DNA of 64,000 nucleotides from contig JAIVJZ010000001.1 of NCBI GenBank assembly GCA_020199775.1, positions 310,001 to 374,000 on the forward strand, given 5' to 3'. Each line of letters starts with the position of its first letter. Position 1 is the first letter of the stretch. A program made the position numbers and the translations under genes. Below the pieces are notes generated by a model. It was not told where the DNA came from and made no database searches. It saw nothing but the letters and a program-made list of their open reading frames with translations. Of this stretch, positions 34,547 to 44,600 are shown piece after piece. Source of the DNA: Acidobacteriota bacterium (GTDB lineage Bacteria; Acidobacteriota; Blastocatellia; Pyrinomonadales; Pyrinomonadaceae).

Positions 34547-36313
34547 TTAGTTGCGCGCGCTTTGTTGCGCGAGCGTCTGCGCGCGTTCGACGAGTTGGAT
34601 GAACTCGGCGCGGTAGCCCTGTGCGTCGGAGGCTGCGGCGGCGCGCGCCAGCCGGGTAACGTCCGTGTAGCGCGCGTCGCCTTTGTATTTCGAGTCGCGC
34701 AGGAGCATGCCGAAGCTCGCGACCGCCGAAGAGAATTTGAAGTTGTTCGACGCGCTCTCAATCGGCGCGCCCCCATCGGCCACCCACACGCTCAGGAGCT
34801 TGCTGTCGTTCGCGTCCGGGTCTTTGTAGCGGACTTTGATCGTCAACAACTCTTTGCTGTTCGCGTTCGACGAAACCTGTGCGGGCCGCTGGTACTTCAA
34901 CGCATCGACGCCGGGGTTCTCGAATGTTTGCCCGAAGGGGACGACTTCATAAAGCGCGGTGACGGTGTGACCCGCGCCGATTTCGCCCGCGTCCTTGGTG
35001 TCGTCGTTGAAATCCTGATCGCGCAGCAGGCGGTTCTCGTAGCCGATGAGCCGGTAGGCGGCGGCCTGCCGCGGGTTGAACTCGACCTGAATCTTCACGT
35101 CCTTGGCGATGGTGGCGATGGTCGCGCCGAGTTGTTCGCCGAGCACTTTGCGCGCCTCCTGCAACTCGTCTATGTAAGCATAGTTGCCGTTGCCCTTGTC
35201 GGCGAGCGTTTCCATCGTCGCGTCTTTGACGTTGCCCGTGCCGAAGCCGAGCACGGAGAGGAAGACGCCGCTCTTGCGTTTCTCTTCGATGAGGCGCGCG
35301 AGTTCGCCCTCGCTCGTCGTGCCGACGTTGAAGTCGCCGTCGGTGGCGAGGATGACGCGGTTGATGCCGCCGCGAATGAAATTCTCCGTCGCCACGCGGT
35401 AGGCGAGGTGGATGCCTTCGCCGCCGTTGGTCGAGCCTCCGGCTTCGAGCGCGTCGAGCGCGGCGAGGATTTCGCCGCGGCGGTCGCCCGCCGTCGAGGG
35501 CAGCGCCAGCCCGCTCGAACCGGCGTAGACGACGATGCTCAGCCGGTCGCGCGCCGAGAGTTGTTCGGCGAGCATGCGAAGCGACGACTTGACGAGCGGG
35601 AGTTTGTCGGGCGAGTTCATCGAGCCGGACACGTCGAGCAGGAAGACTAAATTCGCGGGCGGCAAATCTTCCTTGTGCATGCGCTTGCCCTGTAAGCCGA
35701 TGTGGACGAGGCGGTGCTTGGAGTTCCAGGGGCAGGCCGCGACTTCGGACGTGATGGAGAACGGCGCGTCGCCCGCCGGTTGCGGGTAATCATAAGAGAA
35801 ATAGTTGATCAACTCTTCAATGCGGACGGCGTCCTTCGGCGGCAGTTGGCCGCTGCGGAGGAAGCGGCGCGTGTTGCTGTAGGAAGCCGTGTCCACGTCA
35901 ATCGAGAAAGTGGAGAGCGGCGCGCGCGCGACCTCGAAGAAGGGGTTCTCGTCGATGTGCTTGTAAGCTTCGGTGTTGAATTCGCGCTCGCCGGAACCGG
36001 CGTCGCCCCGGTGGCGAGCGCCGTCGATGCGTTCCCTTTTCAACCCCCCGGACATCCTTGCCCCCGCCGTTTGCTCCGCGTTCGCCATCACGGGCGCGGG
36101 GGCATTGTTCGGCATGCGCGCCGCGTCCGTCGTTTCCGTGTTTCGAGAAACTTGCCCCGGCGCGGTCGCACGCTCGCACGAAGACAAAAGCATCGCGGCG
36201 ACGATGCACAGGGCGATCCAGTGAAGGCGTGTGTGGCCGAGCGGCGAGTTGAGAAGAAATCTACAGCGGGTGAAAGTCCGCGAGAAGCGCGTGCTTCGGT
36301 GTGCGTGGCTCAT
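34547..36313 (-). CDS. YfbK-like VWA-domain lipoprotein
   Basis: This is a 588-residue exported protein. A hydrophobic segment ends in the lipobox LLSSC near residue 46, so it is probably lipid-anchored. The vWF_A N-terminal region (PFFEVARAPLSTFSIDVDTASY) is followed by a von Willebrand A domain with an intact MIDAS (LDVSGSMNSPDKLPLVK, later ATDGDFNVGTTS). The C-terminal third matches the DUF3520 partner domain of YfbK proteins (KDVKIQVEFNPRQAAAYRLIGYENR). The ATG has a strong AGGAGG site 6-7 nt upstream. Binding partner unknown. YfbK-like proteins occur in envelope-stress or adhesion contexts. Confidence 0.88.
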   Translation of the reverse strand: MSHAHRSTRFSRTFTRCRFLLNSPLGHTRLHWIALCIVAAMLLSSCERATAPGQVSRNTETTDAARMPNNAPAPVMANAEQTAGARMSGGLKRERIDGARHRGDAGSGEREFNTEAYKHIDENPFFEVARAPLSTFSIDVDTASYSNTRRFLRSGQLPPKDAVRIEELINYFSYDYPQPAGDAPFSITSEVAACPWNSKHRLVHIGLQGKRMHKEDLPPANLVFLLDVSGSMNSPDKLPLVKSSLRMLAEQLSARDRLSIVVYAGSSGLALPSTAGDRRGEILAALDALEAGGSTNGGEGIHLAYRVATENFIRGGINRVILATDGDFNVGTTSEGELARLIEEKRKSGVFLSVLGFGTGNVKDATMETLADKGNGNYAYIDELQEARKVLGEQLGATIATIAKDVKIQVEFNPRQAAAYRLIGYENRLLRDQDFNDDTKDAGEIGAGHTVTALYEVVPFGQTFENPGVDALKYQRPAQVSSNANSKELLTIKVRYKDPDANDSKLLSVWVADGGAPIESASNNFKFSSAVASFGMLLRDSKYKGDARYTDVTRLARAAAASDAQGYRAEFIQLVERAQTLAQQSARN

Positions 36314-36438
36314 GAGTCCTCCTGCGTGTGTCGATCAAATTTCGCAACCTTGTCACCCGCTTGAATGCGTGCGAAGGACGAAACTTGCAGGAGGCCGAAA
36401 AATTTTCCGGCGCGAAGGACGACGCCGGACGAAACTTT

Positions 36439-37212
36439 CTAACGCGCCGCCCGGCGTGAAGGGATGCGAGCCGTAACGGTCGCAGGCTTCGGCGCGGGCG
36501 TCCGGGCGCCGGTGTAACGGTAGTGGCCTGTGATCTTCCAAGAGAAGAGAACGTCTTCGATCTTCGGCCCCTGTCCGATGTTGTGCATGATCATGTAGCG
36601 GCCGAGCGTTGCCGAGGGCGCGTCAACGACGATGCCGATGTGCGTCTGCGACGCGTTCAAGTCCCACGTTACCACGTCGCCGGGTCGGTAGTCCGTCGCC
36701 TCGTCGGTGACGGGCAGCGACTTGCCCTTGCGCTCGAAGAAGACGCGCAGGTTCGGCACGCGGCGGTGGTCGATGTTCGTGTCGGTCGTGGTCAGGCCGA
36801 ACTTGGTCGGGTAGCGCGAGAAGTTGGCGGCCATGTCTTCGTGCACTTCCTTCTGCAAGTCTATGCCGAGCGCGCGGTAGGAGCGAATGACCTCGTCCGT
36901 GCAGACGCCTTTGCCTTCCGGCACGTCGCCGTTCGGGTAGTCCAGTTTGAAATAGCTCGCGTCGTACTCGACCTCGTGCGAAGCCCGCTCGACGGCCGCC
37001 GCGACGAGGCGTTCCAGCAGGGGCGACTCGTAGACGGGTTTGACAGTGGGTTGCGGCGTCGTTCCTGACGGCGCGCGGCGCGCGGCAGTTTGCCCGCCGC
37101 CCGGCGCGCCGCCGCGCGGAACGCCGCACGCTCCCAGCGCGAACGGGGCGAAGAGGGCGAAGCAGCAGAGAGTGACGTAGAAGTAATTGAAGTGATTTTT
37201 CAGCGACGACAT
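36439..37212 (-). CDS. DUF1287 lipoprotein, NlpC/P60-like fold
   Basis: This 257-residue protein has a signal and lipobox-like ALGAC near residue 29. The conserved DUF1287 core has YPNGDVPEGKGVCTDEVIRSYRALGIDLQKEVHEDM, which carries the Cys, and GDVVTWDLNASQTHIGIVVD, which carries the His; together these suggest a cysteine-peptidase/amidase fold. YMIMHNIGQGPKIEDVLF completes the family pattern. The C-terminus is a basic Pro/Ala tail. Probably envelope located. No enzymatic activity has been established for most family members. Confidence 0.85.
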   Translation of the reverse strand: MSSLKNHFNYFYVTLCCFALFAPFALGACGVPRGGAPGGGQTAARRAPSGTTPQPTVKPVYESPLLERLVAAAVERASHEVEYDASYFKLDYPNGDVPEGKGVCTDEVIRSYRALGIDLQKEVHEDMAANFSRYPTKFGLTTTDTNIDHRRVPNLRVFFERKGKSLPVTDEATDYRPGDVVTWDLNASQTHIGIVVDAPSATLGRYMIMHNIGQGPKIEDVLFSWKITGHYRYTGARTPAPKPATVTARIPSRRAAR

Positions 37213-37418
37213 AAGTTGCTCCGGCGCGCGTCAGCCTGTGAGTGCGGTCGTGTGATGTGGAATTATACGACGGGGTTGCGCCGGCAGTGGGCGGCGGGTG
37301 CGGTGCGAAGCGGAAAGTGATAGGCTATTATTCGAGCACCAACGGACAATTAAACGGGCGTCGAGCCGCCGCGCCAGAAGCCGTGCCCGCGGCTTCTCTC
37401 CAAAGAGGTGACAAGACT

Positions 37419-40400
37419 TTGAGCGCACAACAAAACCAGACTGATTACTCGCAATTCATCGCCGAAAACTTTGGCGCAAACGCCAATTACGTCGAAACGC
37501 TCTTGGATCGTTTCCGCAGCGACCCGTCGCTCGTTGACGAATCATGGCGCGCCTATTTCGCGGAGATGCTCGGCCAGTCTTCCGCCCAAGCCGCGTCCGG
37601 CGCAAGCGCGACGACATCCGGCAACGGCGCGCCGACGGCGACCGCGCCGCGCGCCGACGGCCACGACAGCGTGACGGCCACAGCCACGACGGCGACCATC
37701 ACCACCGACACCTCTTCTTCAGCCTCCGCCGCCGCGCCGCAGAGCGCGCCCAACGCGCAGCAGGCCGCTGTAGCCGCGACGCCGCAACCCGCCGCGCAAC
37801 CCGCGGTCGCGCAAACCGCGACCACCGCCGCCGCGACCGCCGCCGCGCCGGAAGCCGCGCCGATTCGCGGAGCGGCCCTGAAGATCGTCGAGAACATGGA
37901 GACGAGTCTCTCTGTTCCGACCGCGACCTCGAACCGGCAAGTGCCCGTCAAACTTCTCGAAGAGAATCGCGTGATCGTCAACAAGCACTTGAAGGAGCAC
38001 GGCGGCGGCAAAACTTCCTACACGCACCTCATCGCCTACGCGCTCCTGCGCGCGCTCGAAAAATACCCGCAACTCAACGACGGCTTCGCGCTCTCCGACG
38101 GGAAGCCCGCGCGCCTGCGTCGCGCGGCGGTCAATCTCGGCGTCGCCATCGACATCCAGAAGAAGGACGGCACGCGCTCGCTCCTCGTCCCGAACGTCAA
38201 GAACGCGGGCGCGCTCTCTTTCTCGCAGTTCGTCGCGGCTTACGACGACGTGGTGCGGCGCGCGCGCGACGGAAAACTCGGCCTGCCCGATTTTCAGGAC
38301 ACGACCATCTCGCTCACGAACCCCGGCACCATCGGCACCGTCGCCTCGACGCCGCGCCTGATGGCCGGGCAGTCCGTCATCATCGCCACGGGCGCGATTG
38401 AGTATCCGGCCGAGTATCACGCGATGACGCCGGAAGCCCTCTCGCAACTCGGCATCAGCAAGACGCTCACCGTCTCTTCGACCTACGACCACCGCATCAT
38501 TCAGGGCGCGGAGTCGGGCGCGTTCCTCGCGCACGTCCACGAACTCTTAATCGGCAAACACGATTTTTACGAAGGCATCTTTCTCGACCTCGGCATCGCC
38601 TACCGGCCGATGCGCTGGGCTGTGGATCGCAACCCCGCGCTCCTCGGCGGCGACCGCACGCAGGAGCAGATCGTCAAACAGGCGCGCGTGCTCGAACTGA
38701 TCAACGCCTATCGCGTGCGCGGCCATCTCATCGCCGACATCGACCCGCTCAACGCGATGCCCGTCAACTATCATCCCGAACTCGACCTCGAAACCTACGG
38801 CCTGACGATCTGGGACTTGGATCGCACGTTCATCACGGGGGGCTTGAGCGGGCGCGAAAGTTCGACGCTGCGCGAAATTCTGGACATCCTGCGCCGCGCC
38901 TACTGCGGCAAGGTCGGCACGGAGTATCGCCACATCCAGAGCAAGGAGCAGAAACTCTGGATACGCGAGCGCATCCGGGAAGAGTTGGTTGACCCTGAAC
39001 CGCTTCCGCCGGAGACGAAGAAACAACTGCTCGACCGCCTCATCGCCGCCGAACAGTTCGAGCGTTTCCTGCACACGAAGTATCTCGGCGCGAAACGTTT
39101 CTCGCTCGAAGGCTGCGAAACGATCATCCCGCTCCTGCACCAGTTGATCGAGAAAGCGGGCGAGCGCGGCGTCGAAGACATCACGCTCGGCATGGCGCAT
39201 CGTGGTCGTCTGAACGTGCTGGCGAACGTCGTCGGCAATTTCTCGGAACGCATCTTCACCTCATTCGAAGGAGCGGTTCACCCGAACTTCCCGGCCGACG
39301 AAGGCGACGTGAAATACCATCAGGGGGCGGTCGGCGAACGCGAGACGACGAGCGGGCGCACCGTCAAGATCACGGTCTCGCCCAACCCGAGCCATCTCGA
39401 ATTTGTCGACGCCGTGGTCGAGGGCATGGTGCGCGCCAAGCAGGACGCCATGAATGCCGAGCGCGAAGAGGCGATTGACCGCGCGCTGCCCGTGCTGTTG
39501 CACGGCGACGCGGCCTTCGCCGGTCAGGGCATCGTGATGGAGACTTTGAACCTCGCCGAACTGCGCGGCTATCGCACGGGCGGCACGATTCACATCATCA
39601 TCAACAACCAGATCGGTTTCACCACCTCGCCCGAAAAGGGTCGCTCCACCATCTACTCGACCGACGTGGCGCGCATGACGCAACTCCCGATCTTCCACAT
39701 CAACGGCGACGACCCGGAAGCCGCCTTCCGCGTGCTGCGCATCGCGCTCGACTACCGGCAGGAGTTCAACAAGGACGTGGTGCTCGACGTGATCGGCTTC
39801 CGCCGCCTCGGCCACAACGAGGGCGACGAGCCGAGTTACACGCAACCGCTGATGTACGCGCGCGTCAAAGCGCACCCGGGCGTGCGCGCCATCTACGCCG
39901 CGCAACTCGTCCGCGAGGGCGTCGTCTCGGAGGCCGACGTGGAGACGATGATCAAGGAGCGCGTCGCGCGTTACGAGCAGGCGCAGGCGCGCGCCAAAGA
40001 GATCGTGGCCGCGAAGCCGAAGATGTCGGAGTTGCCGCCCGCCATCGTCGAAGAGGACGGGTCGGAAATCGCCGAGACGGGCGTGGCGGCCGAGACGATT
40101 CGCGAACTCGGCCACAAGATCGCCGTCGTGCCCGAAGGCTTCAACATCAACCCGAAGATGGTCAGCCAACTGGCGCGGCGCGAGAAGATGGGAGCCGGTC
40201 AAGCGCCTCTGGATTGGGCGTTCGGCGAGGCGATGGCCTTCGGCACGCTCGCGCTCGAAGGCACGAACGTGCGCCTGAGCGGTCAGGATTCGGGGCGCGG
40301 CACTTTTTCACAACGCCACGCGATTCTCTACGACACGCAGACCGGCGCGGCCTGGACGCCGCTCTCCGAACTCGCCGTGCGCGAGAACGGGCGGCCGCGC

Positions 40401-41303
40401 TTCGAGGTCTTCGACAGTTCCCTGTCAGAGCAGGGCGTGATGGGTTTCGAGTACGGCTATTCGGTCGTGGAGCAGCGCGCGCTCGTGATGTGGGAGGCGC
40501 AGTTCGGCGACTTCTCGAACGGCGCGCAGGTGATCATCGACCAGTTCATCGCGCCCGGCGTGGACAAGTGGCAGCAGCCCTCGCGCCTCGCGCTCTTGCT
40601 GCCGCACGGCTACGAAGGCCAGGGGCCGGAGCACTCCAACGCGCGGCTCGAACGCTATCTCCAACTCTGCGCCGAGAACAACATGCAGGTCTGTTACCCG
40701 ACCACGCCCGCGCAGTATTTCCACCTGCTGCGACGGCAGGTGCGACAGGAGATGGCGCGCCCGCTCGTCGTGATGACGCCGAAGAGTTTGCTGCGCCTGC
40801 CCGCCGCCACTTCCACCGTCGAACAGTTGACGACGGGCGGCTTCCTCCCCGTCATCGACGACGCGGAGATCGCCGACGCGGCCGAGGTGCGGCGCATCGT
40901 CCTGTGCAGCGGCAAGGTCTATTACGATCTGAACGCCGCGCGCCTGAAATCCGACGACCGGCGCGTCGCCATCGTCCGGCTCGAACAGTTCTACCCGTTC
41001 CCCGAACGGCTTCTGCGCGAAACCTTCGCGCGCTACACGAAGGCCAATCAACTCGTCTGGGCGCAGGAAGAGCCGAAGAACTACGGCGGCTGGCACTTCG
41101 TCGAGCCGCGCCTGACGGGCAGGCTCCGCGCCTGCGAGCGTCCCTATTATGTCGGGCGCGCGGCCTCGGCCAGCCCCGCGACGGGTTCTTACACGATCCA
41201 CGAACTTGAGCAGCGCGAACTCGTCAATCAGGCTCTGACCACCGACGCGCCCATCATCTCCAACGCCAGCACGGACAAGTACGCGGGCGAGGCCGATTCA
41301 TAA
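37419..41303 (+). CDS. kgd: multifunctional 2-oxoglutarate dehydrogenase/decarboxylase (Kgd/SucA with fused E2 domain)
   Basis: This TCA-cycle enzyme decarboxylates 2-oxoglutarate. It joins a succinyltransferase-like domain to the thiamine-diphosphate E1. The first ~35 residues (YSQFIAENFGANANYVETL) are the SucA N-terminal segment. A low-complexity Ala/Thr linker follows. Residues ~150-390 are the E2 catalytic domain with the TYDHRIIQGAESG motif and no lipoyl domain. E1 follows with LGMAHRGRLNVL, HGDAAFAGQGIV (ThDP site) and the transketolase C-domain. The TTG start was chosen because GAGGTG lies 8 nt upstream; an ATG at 37242 would add 59 unconserved residues. 1294 aa resembles mycobacterial Kgd (~1230). 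Confidence 0.93.
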   Translation: MSAQQNQTDYSQFIAENFGANANYVETLLDRFRSDPSLVDESWRAYFAEMLGQSSAQAASGASATTSGNGAPTATAPRADGHDSVTATATTATITTDTSSSASAAAPQSAPNAQQAAVAATPQPAAQPAVAQTATTAAATAAAPEAAPIRGAALKIVENMETSLSVPTATSNRQVPVKLLEENRVIVNKHLKEHGGGKTSYTHLIAYALLRALEKYPQLNDGFALSDGKPARLRRAAVNLGVAIDIQKKDGTRSLLVPNVKNAGALSFSQFVAAYDDVVRRARDGKLGLPDFQDTTISLTNPGTIGTVASTPRLMAGQSVIIATGAIEYPAEYHAMTPEALSQLGISKTLTVSSTYDHRIIQGAESGAFLAHVHELLIGKHDFYEGIFLDLGIAYRPMRWAVDRNPALLGGDRTQEQIVKQARVLELINAYRVRGHLIADIDPLNAMPVNYHPELDLETYGLTIWDLDRTFITGGLSGRESSTLREILDILRRAYCGKVGTEYRHIQSKEQKLWIRERIREELVDPEPLPPETKKQLLDRLIAAEQFERFLHTKYLGAKRFSLEGCETIIPLLHQLIEKAGERGVEDITLGMAHRGRLNVLANVVGNFSERIFTSFEGAVHPNFPADEGDVKYHQGAVGERETTSGRTVKITVSPNPSHLEFVDAVVEGMVRAKQDAMNAEREEAIDRALPVLLHGDAAFAGQGIVMETLNLAELRGYRTGGTIHIIINNQIGFTTSPEKGRSTIYSTDVARMTQLPIFHINGDDPEAAFRVLRIALDYRQEFNKDVVLDVIGFRRLGHNEGDEPSYTQPLMYARVKAHPGVRAIYAAQLVREGVVSEADVETMIKERVARYEQAQARAKEIVAAKPKMSELPPAIVEEDGSEIAETGVAAETIRELGHKIAVVPEGFNINPKMVSQLARREKMGAGQAPLDWAFGEAMAFGTLALEGTNVRLSGQDSGRGTFSQRHAILYDTQTGAAWTPLSELAVRENGRPRFEVFDSSLSEQGVMGFEYGYSVVEQRALVMWEAQFGDFSNGAQVIIDQFIAPGVDKWQQPSRLALLLPHGYEGQGPEHSNARLERYLQLCAENNMQVCYPTTPAQYFHLLRRQVRQEMARPLVVMTPKSLLRLPAATSTVEQLTTGGFLPVIDDAEIADAAEVRRIVLCSGKVYYDLNAARLKSDDRRVAIVRLEQFYPFPERLLRETFARYTKANQLVWAQEEPKNYGGWHFVEPRLTGRLRACERPYYVGRAASASPATGSYTIHELEQRELVNQALTTDAPIISNASTDKYAGEADS

Positions 41304-41306
41304 ACG

Positions 41307-41343
41307 GCTCCGGCGGCGCGAACGCAGTTCACGCCGCCGGAGC
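41307..41343 (+). terminator. GC-rich hairpin after kgd
   Basis: A perfect 12-bp stem (41307-41318 with 41332-41343) lies 4 bp after the kgd stop. No T-tract follows, so it may be factor-dependent or protect the 3' end. TTGACA follows directly. Confidence 0.5.
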
Positions 41344-41384
41344 TTGACACTCCCATACATCGAGGGCGCACGCGCGGAGGCGTA

Positions 41385-41678
41385 ATGGCGGGCGTAGCGG
41401 GTAGAAGAAGTTGGCGGCGGGCGTCGGCGGCGTTGTCGTTAATCCTGCTGCTCGCCTGTTTGTTCGCGGGCGCGCCGGTGGCGGGCGCGCAAGGCGACCG
41501 GACGGCGTTGACGCCGGAACAGACGAAAACTCTCGGCGCGATGTTGGAACTGATGCAGCAGTCCGACAAGGCGAACGGCGAAGGGAAAACTGACGCGGCT
41601 ATCGAGTTGATGACGCGCGCGCGCGGCGGGCGAGAAGGCTTTCGGCGAAGCCCACTTCAGCGTCGCCCTGTCGCTTGA
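41385..41678 (+). CDS. 5' part of the TPR-CHAT protein gene: signal peptide and first helices (frameshifted)
   Basis: The frame begins with a signal peptide (LSLILLLACLFAGAPVAGAQG) and continues into the start of a TPR domain (LGAMLELMQQSDKANGEGKTDAAIELMTRA). It then leaves the family pattern in a CG-dinucleotide run at about 41614-41630. The frame one base on continues the expected TPR sequence (GEKAFGEAHFSVALSLDKLG), which leads directly into the next entry. One extra base, or two missing, in the CG run explains it. Either a sequencing error or a real frameshift that would unlink export from the body of the protein. Confidence 0.75.
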   Translation: MAGVAGRRSWRRASAALSLILLLACLFAGAPVAGAQGDRTALTPEQTKTLGAMLELMQQSDKANGEGKTDAAIELMTRARGGREGFRRSPLQRRPVA

Positions 41679-41688
41679 CAAACTGGGG

Positions 41689-44600
41689 ATGCTCCACCTG
41701 TCGAAGGGCGACCTCGACGCGGCGGAAAAAATCTACCTGCGCAGCCTCGCCATTCGCGAGAAGATAGAAGGGACGGAAAACCCGAACGTCGCCTCTACCC
41801 TGAGCGCGCTCGGAACCACCTACCTCAAGAAAGAGAATTTCGCGCAGGCCGAGGCCGCCTACCGTCGCGTGCTCGCCATCCGTGAAAAGTCGCTCGGCGC
41901 GGAACACGTCGATGTCGCCTCCGCGCTCTACAGTCTCTCTTCCGTCTATACGCGGCGCGGCGATTACACGCGCGCCGAGCCGCTCCTCAAACGCGCGCTG
42001 GCGATCCAAGAGAAGGCGGAGCCGGACAGTTTCTACGTCGCCCTCACCTTGAACAACCTCGCCTATCTCTATTCGGAAACGGGCGACTTCGAGCAGGCGG
42101 AGACGCTCTACACCCGCAGCCTCGCGCTGCACGAAAAGTTGTTCGGCCCCGAACACGCCTTCGTCGCTACGCCGCTCAACAGCCTCGCCGTCCTCTACCG
42201 GACGAAAGGCGACTACCTGCGCGCCGAACCGATGCTCAAACGCGCGCTTGCGATTCAGGAGAAAACGGTGGGGGCGGAGCACGAGGACACGGCCATCGCC
42301 CTCAACAGCCTCGCGCTGCTCTACAGCGACCGTGGCGACAACGAGCGCGCTCTGCCGCTCTTGCAGCGCGCGCTCGCGATTCGGGAGAAGACGGCGGGCG
42401 CGGAGAGTTCCACGGTCGCCGCGACGCTCAGCAGCATCGCCAACATCTATAACGGGAGAGGCGACCACGCGCGCGCCATCGAACTTTACCGGCGCGCCCT
42501 CGCGATGGTGGAAAAGACGCTCGGGGCGGAGTCGCCGCTCTACGCCGCCGTGCTCAGCAATCTGGCCGTCGCCCATTCGGACGAGCGCGACTTCACGCAG
42601 GCCGAAGCGTTATTCAAAAAGTCTCTCGCCATCAGGGAGAAGACTTTGGGGGCGGATCATCCAGACCTCGCCATCTCGCTCAGCAATCTCGCCTACGTCT
42701 ACTTCGCGCAAAACGAGTTTGCGCGTGAAGCACCCCTGTACCGGCGCGCGCTGGCGATCACGGAAAAAGCTTACGGCGCGAACCACCCGAACGTGGGCAC
42801 TTACCTCGCCAACCTTTCGACCATCTACTGGGGGCGCGGCGACACCGCCGGGACGCTTCGCCTCCTCGCGCGCAATGCAGATTTGCGCGAGCGCAACCTC
42901 GCGCTCATTCTCACCGCCGGTTCGGAAGAACAGAAACGCCGCTACATGGCGACGCTCGCCAACGAAACCGACGCCACCGTCTCTTTCCACGTCCGCAGCG
43001 CGCCCAACGAGCGCGGCGCGGCGGAACTCGCCCTGACGACCGTCCTCCGGCGCAAGGGTCGCGTGCTCGACGCGATGACCGACCAGATCGGCGCGCTGCG
43101 TCGCCGCCTCAACATGCAGGATCGCGCGCTGCTCGATCAGTTGTCGCGGGCGCGCTCGGAACTGGCGCGCCTTCAACTCAAAGAGTCTGCCGGGGAAGCG
43201 GCCGCGGCCGAGCGCAAGGCCGAGAAGGCGCGTCTGGAAACTGACATCGAACGGCTGGAAGGCGAAGTCGGCGCGCGCAGCGCAGAGTTTCGCACGGAGG
43301 CGCGTCCCGTCACGCTCGATGCCGTGCGCGCGTCGATACCGGCGGGCGCGGCTCTCGTCGAGTTGGTGTTGTACCGTCCCTTCGACCCGAAGGCGACGGG
43401 CAAGTCGAGATTCGGCGCGCCGGGCTACGTCGCCTACGTCTTGACGAAGGACGCGCCCGCGCCGCTCTGGGTCGAACTCGGAGAGACGGAGGCCATCGAC
43501 CGCGAGATCGCGGCGTGGCGTCGCGCGCTGACGAACCCCGCGAGTCTGGAAGTGCGAGAGCGCGGGCGCGCGCTCGACGAGCGGCTGATGCGCCCCGTGC
43601 GAAAGCTCTCCGGCGCGGCGCGCCACCTTCTGCTTTCGCCCGACGGCGCGCTCAACCTGATCCCCTTCGGCGCGCTCGTCGATGAGCAGAATAAGTATCT
43701 GCTGGAAAGCTACACGATCACTTACCTGACGAGCGGGCGCGACCTTTTGCGTCTGGGGCTCGGCGCGCGGAGCAGGCAGCCGCCCGTCGTCGTCGCCAAC
43801 CCCAGATTCGGCGAAGCGACGACGGCGGGCGCGATAGCAGCAGCAGCGGCGGCGCGGTCTCGCGCCGCGGAACAGCCTGCTCCCAATGCTCTCGCCGCCG
43901 CGCCGTCGCGCCGTTCGGTCGAAATGTCGAATATCAATTTCCTGCCCCTGCCGGGCACGAAGGGTGAAGCCGCCGCGCTCAACACCATCCTGCCCGGCGT
44001 GGTCGTGTTGACGGAGGCGCGCGCGAGCGAGTCGGCGGTCAAGGTGTTGAGCGCGCCGCGCATCCTGCACATCGCGACGCACGGTTTTTTCCTGCCCGAC
44101 CAGAAACGCGTCGAGGCGTCGGAAGCGAACGCGCGCGGGCTTGCGTTAGGCGACGCTTCGACGACGGCGTCGCGCGGCGAGAACCCGCTGCTGCGTTCGG
44201 GGCTGGCCCTGGCCGGAGCCAACGAGCGCGGCGGCGCGGACGGTGAAGACGGCGTGCTGACCGCCTACGAGGCCGCCGGTCTCGACCTCTGGGGCACGCG
44301 GCTCGTCGTGTTGTCGGCGTGCGAGACGGGCGTCGGCGAGGTGCAGAACGGCGACGGCGTCTACGGGCTGAGACGCGCCCTCGTGCTCGCGGGCAGCGAG
44401 ACGCAGGTGATGAGCCTGTGGCAGGTTTCGGACGATGCGACGCGCGATCTGATGATCGCCTATTACCGCCTGTTGCAAGACGGCGCGGGGCGCGGCGACG
44501 CGCTCAGACAGGTGCAACTGGCGATGCTCGCGGGCGGGCAGCGCGCGGGCGACGGGCAGAACAAACGCGGCCTCGACGTGCGACCCGGCGGCAATCGCCC

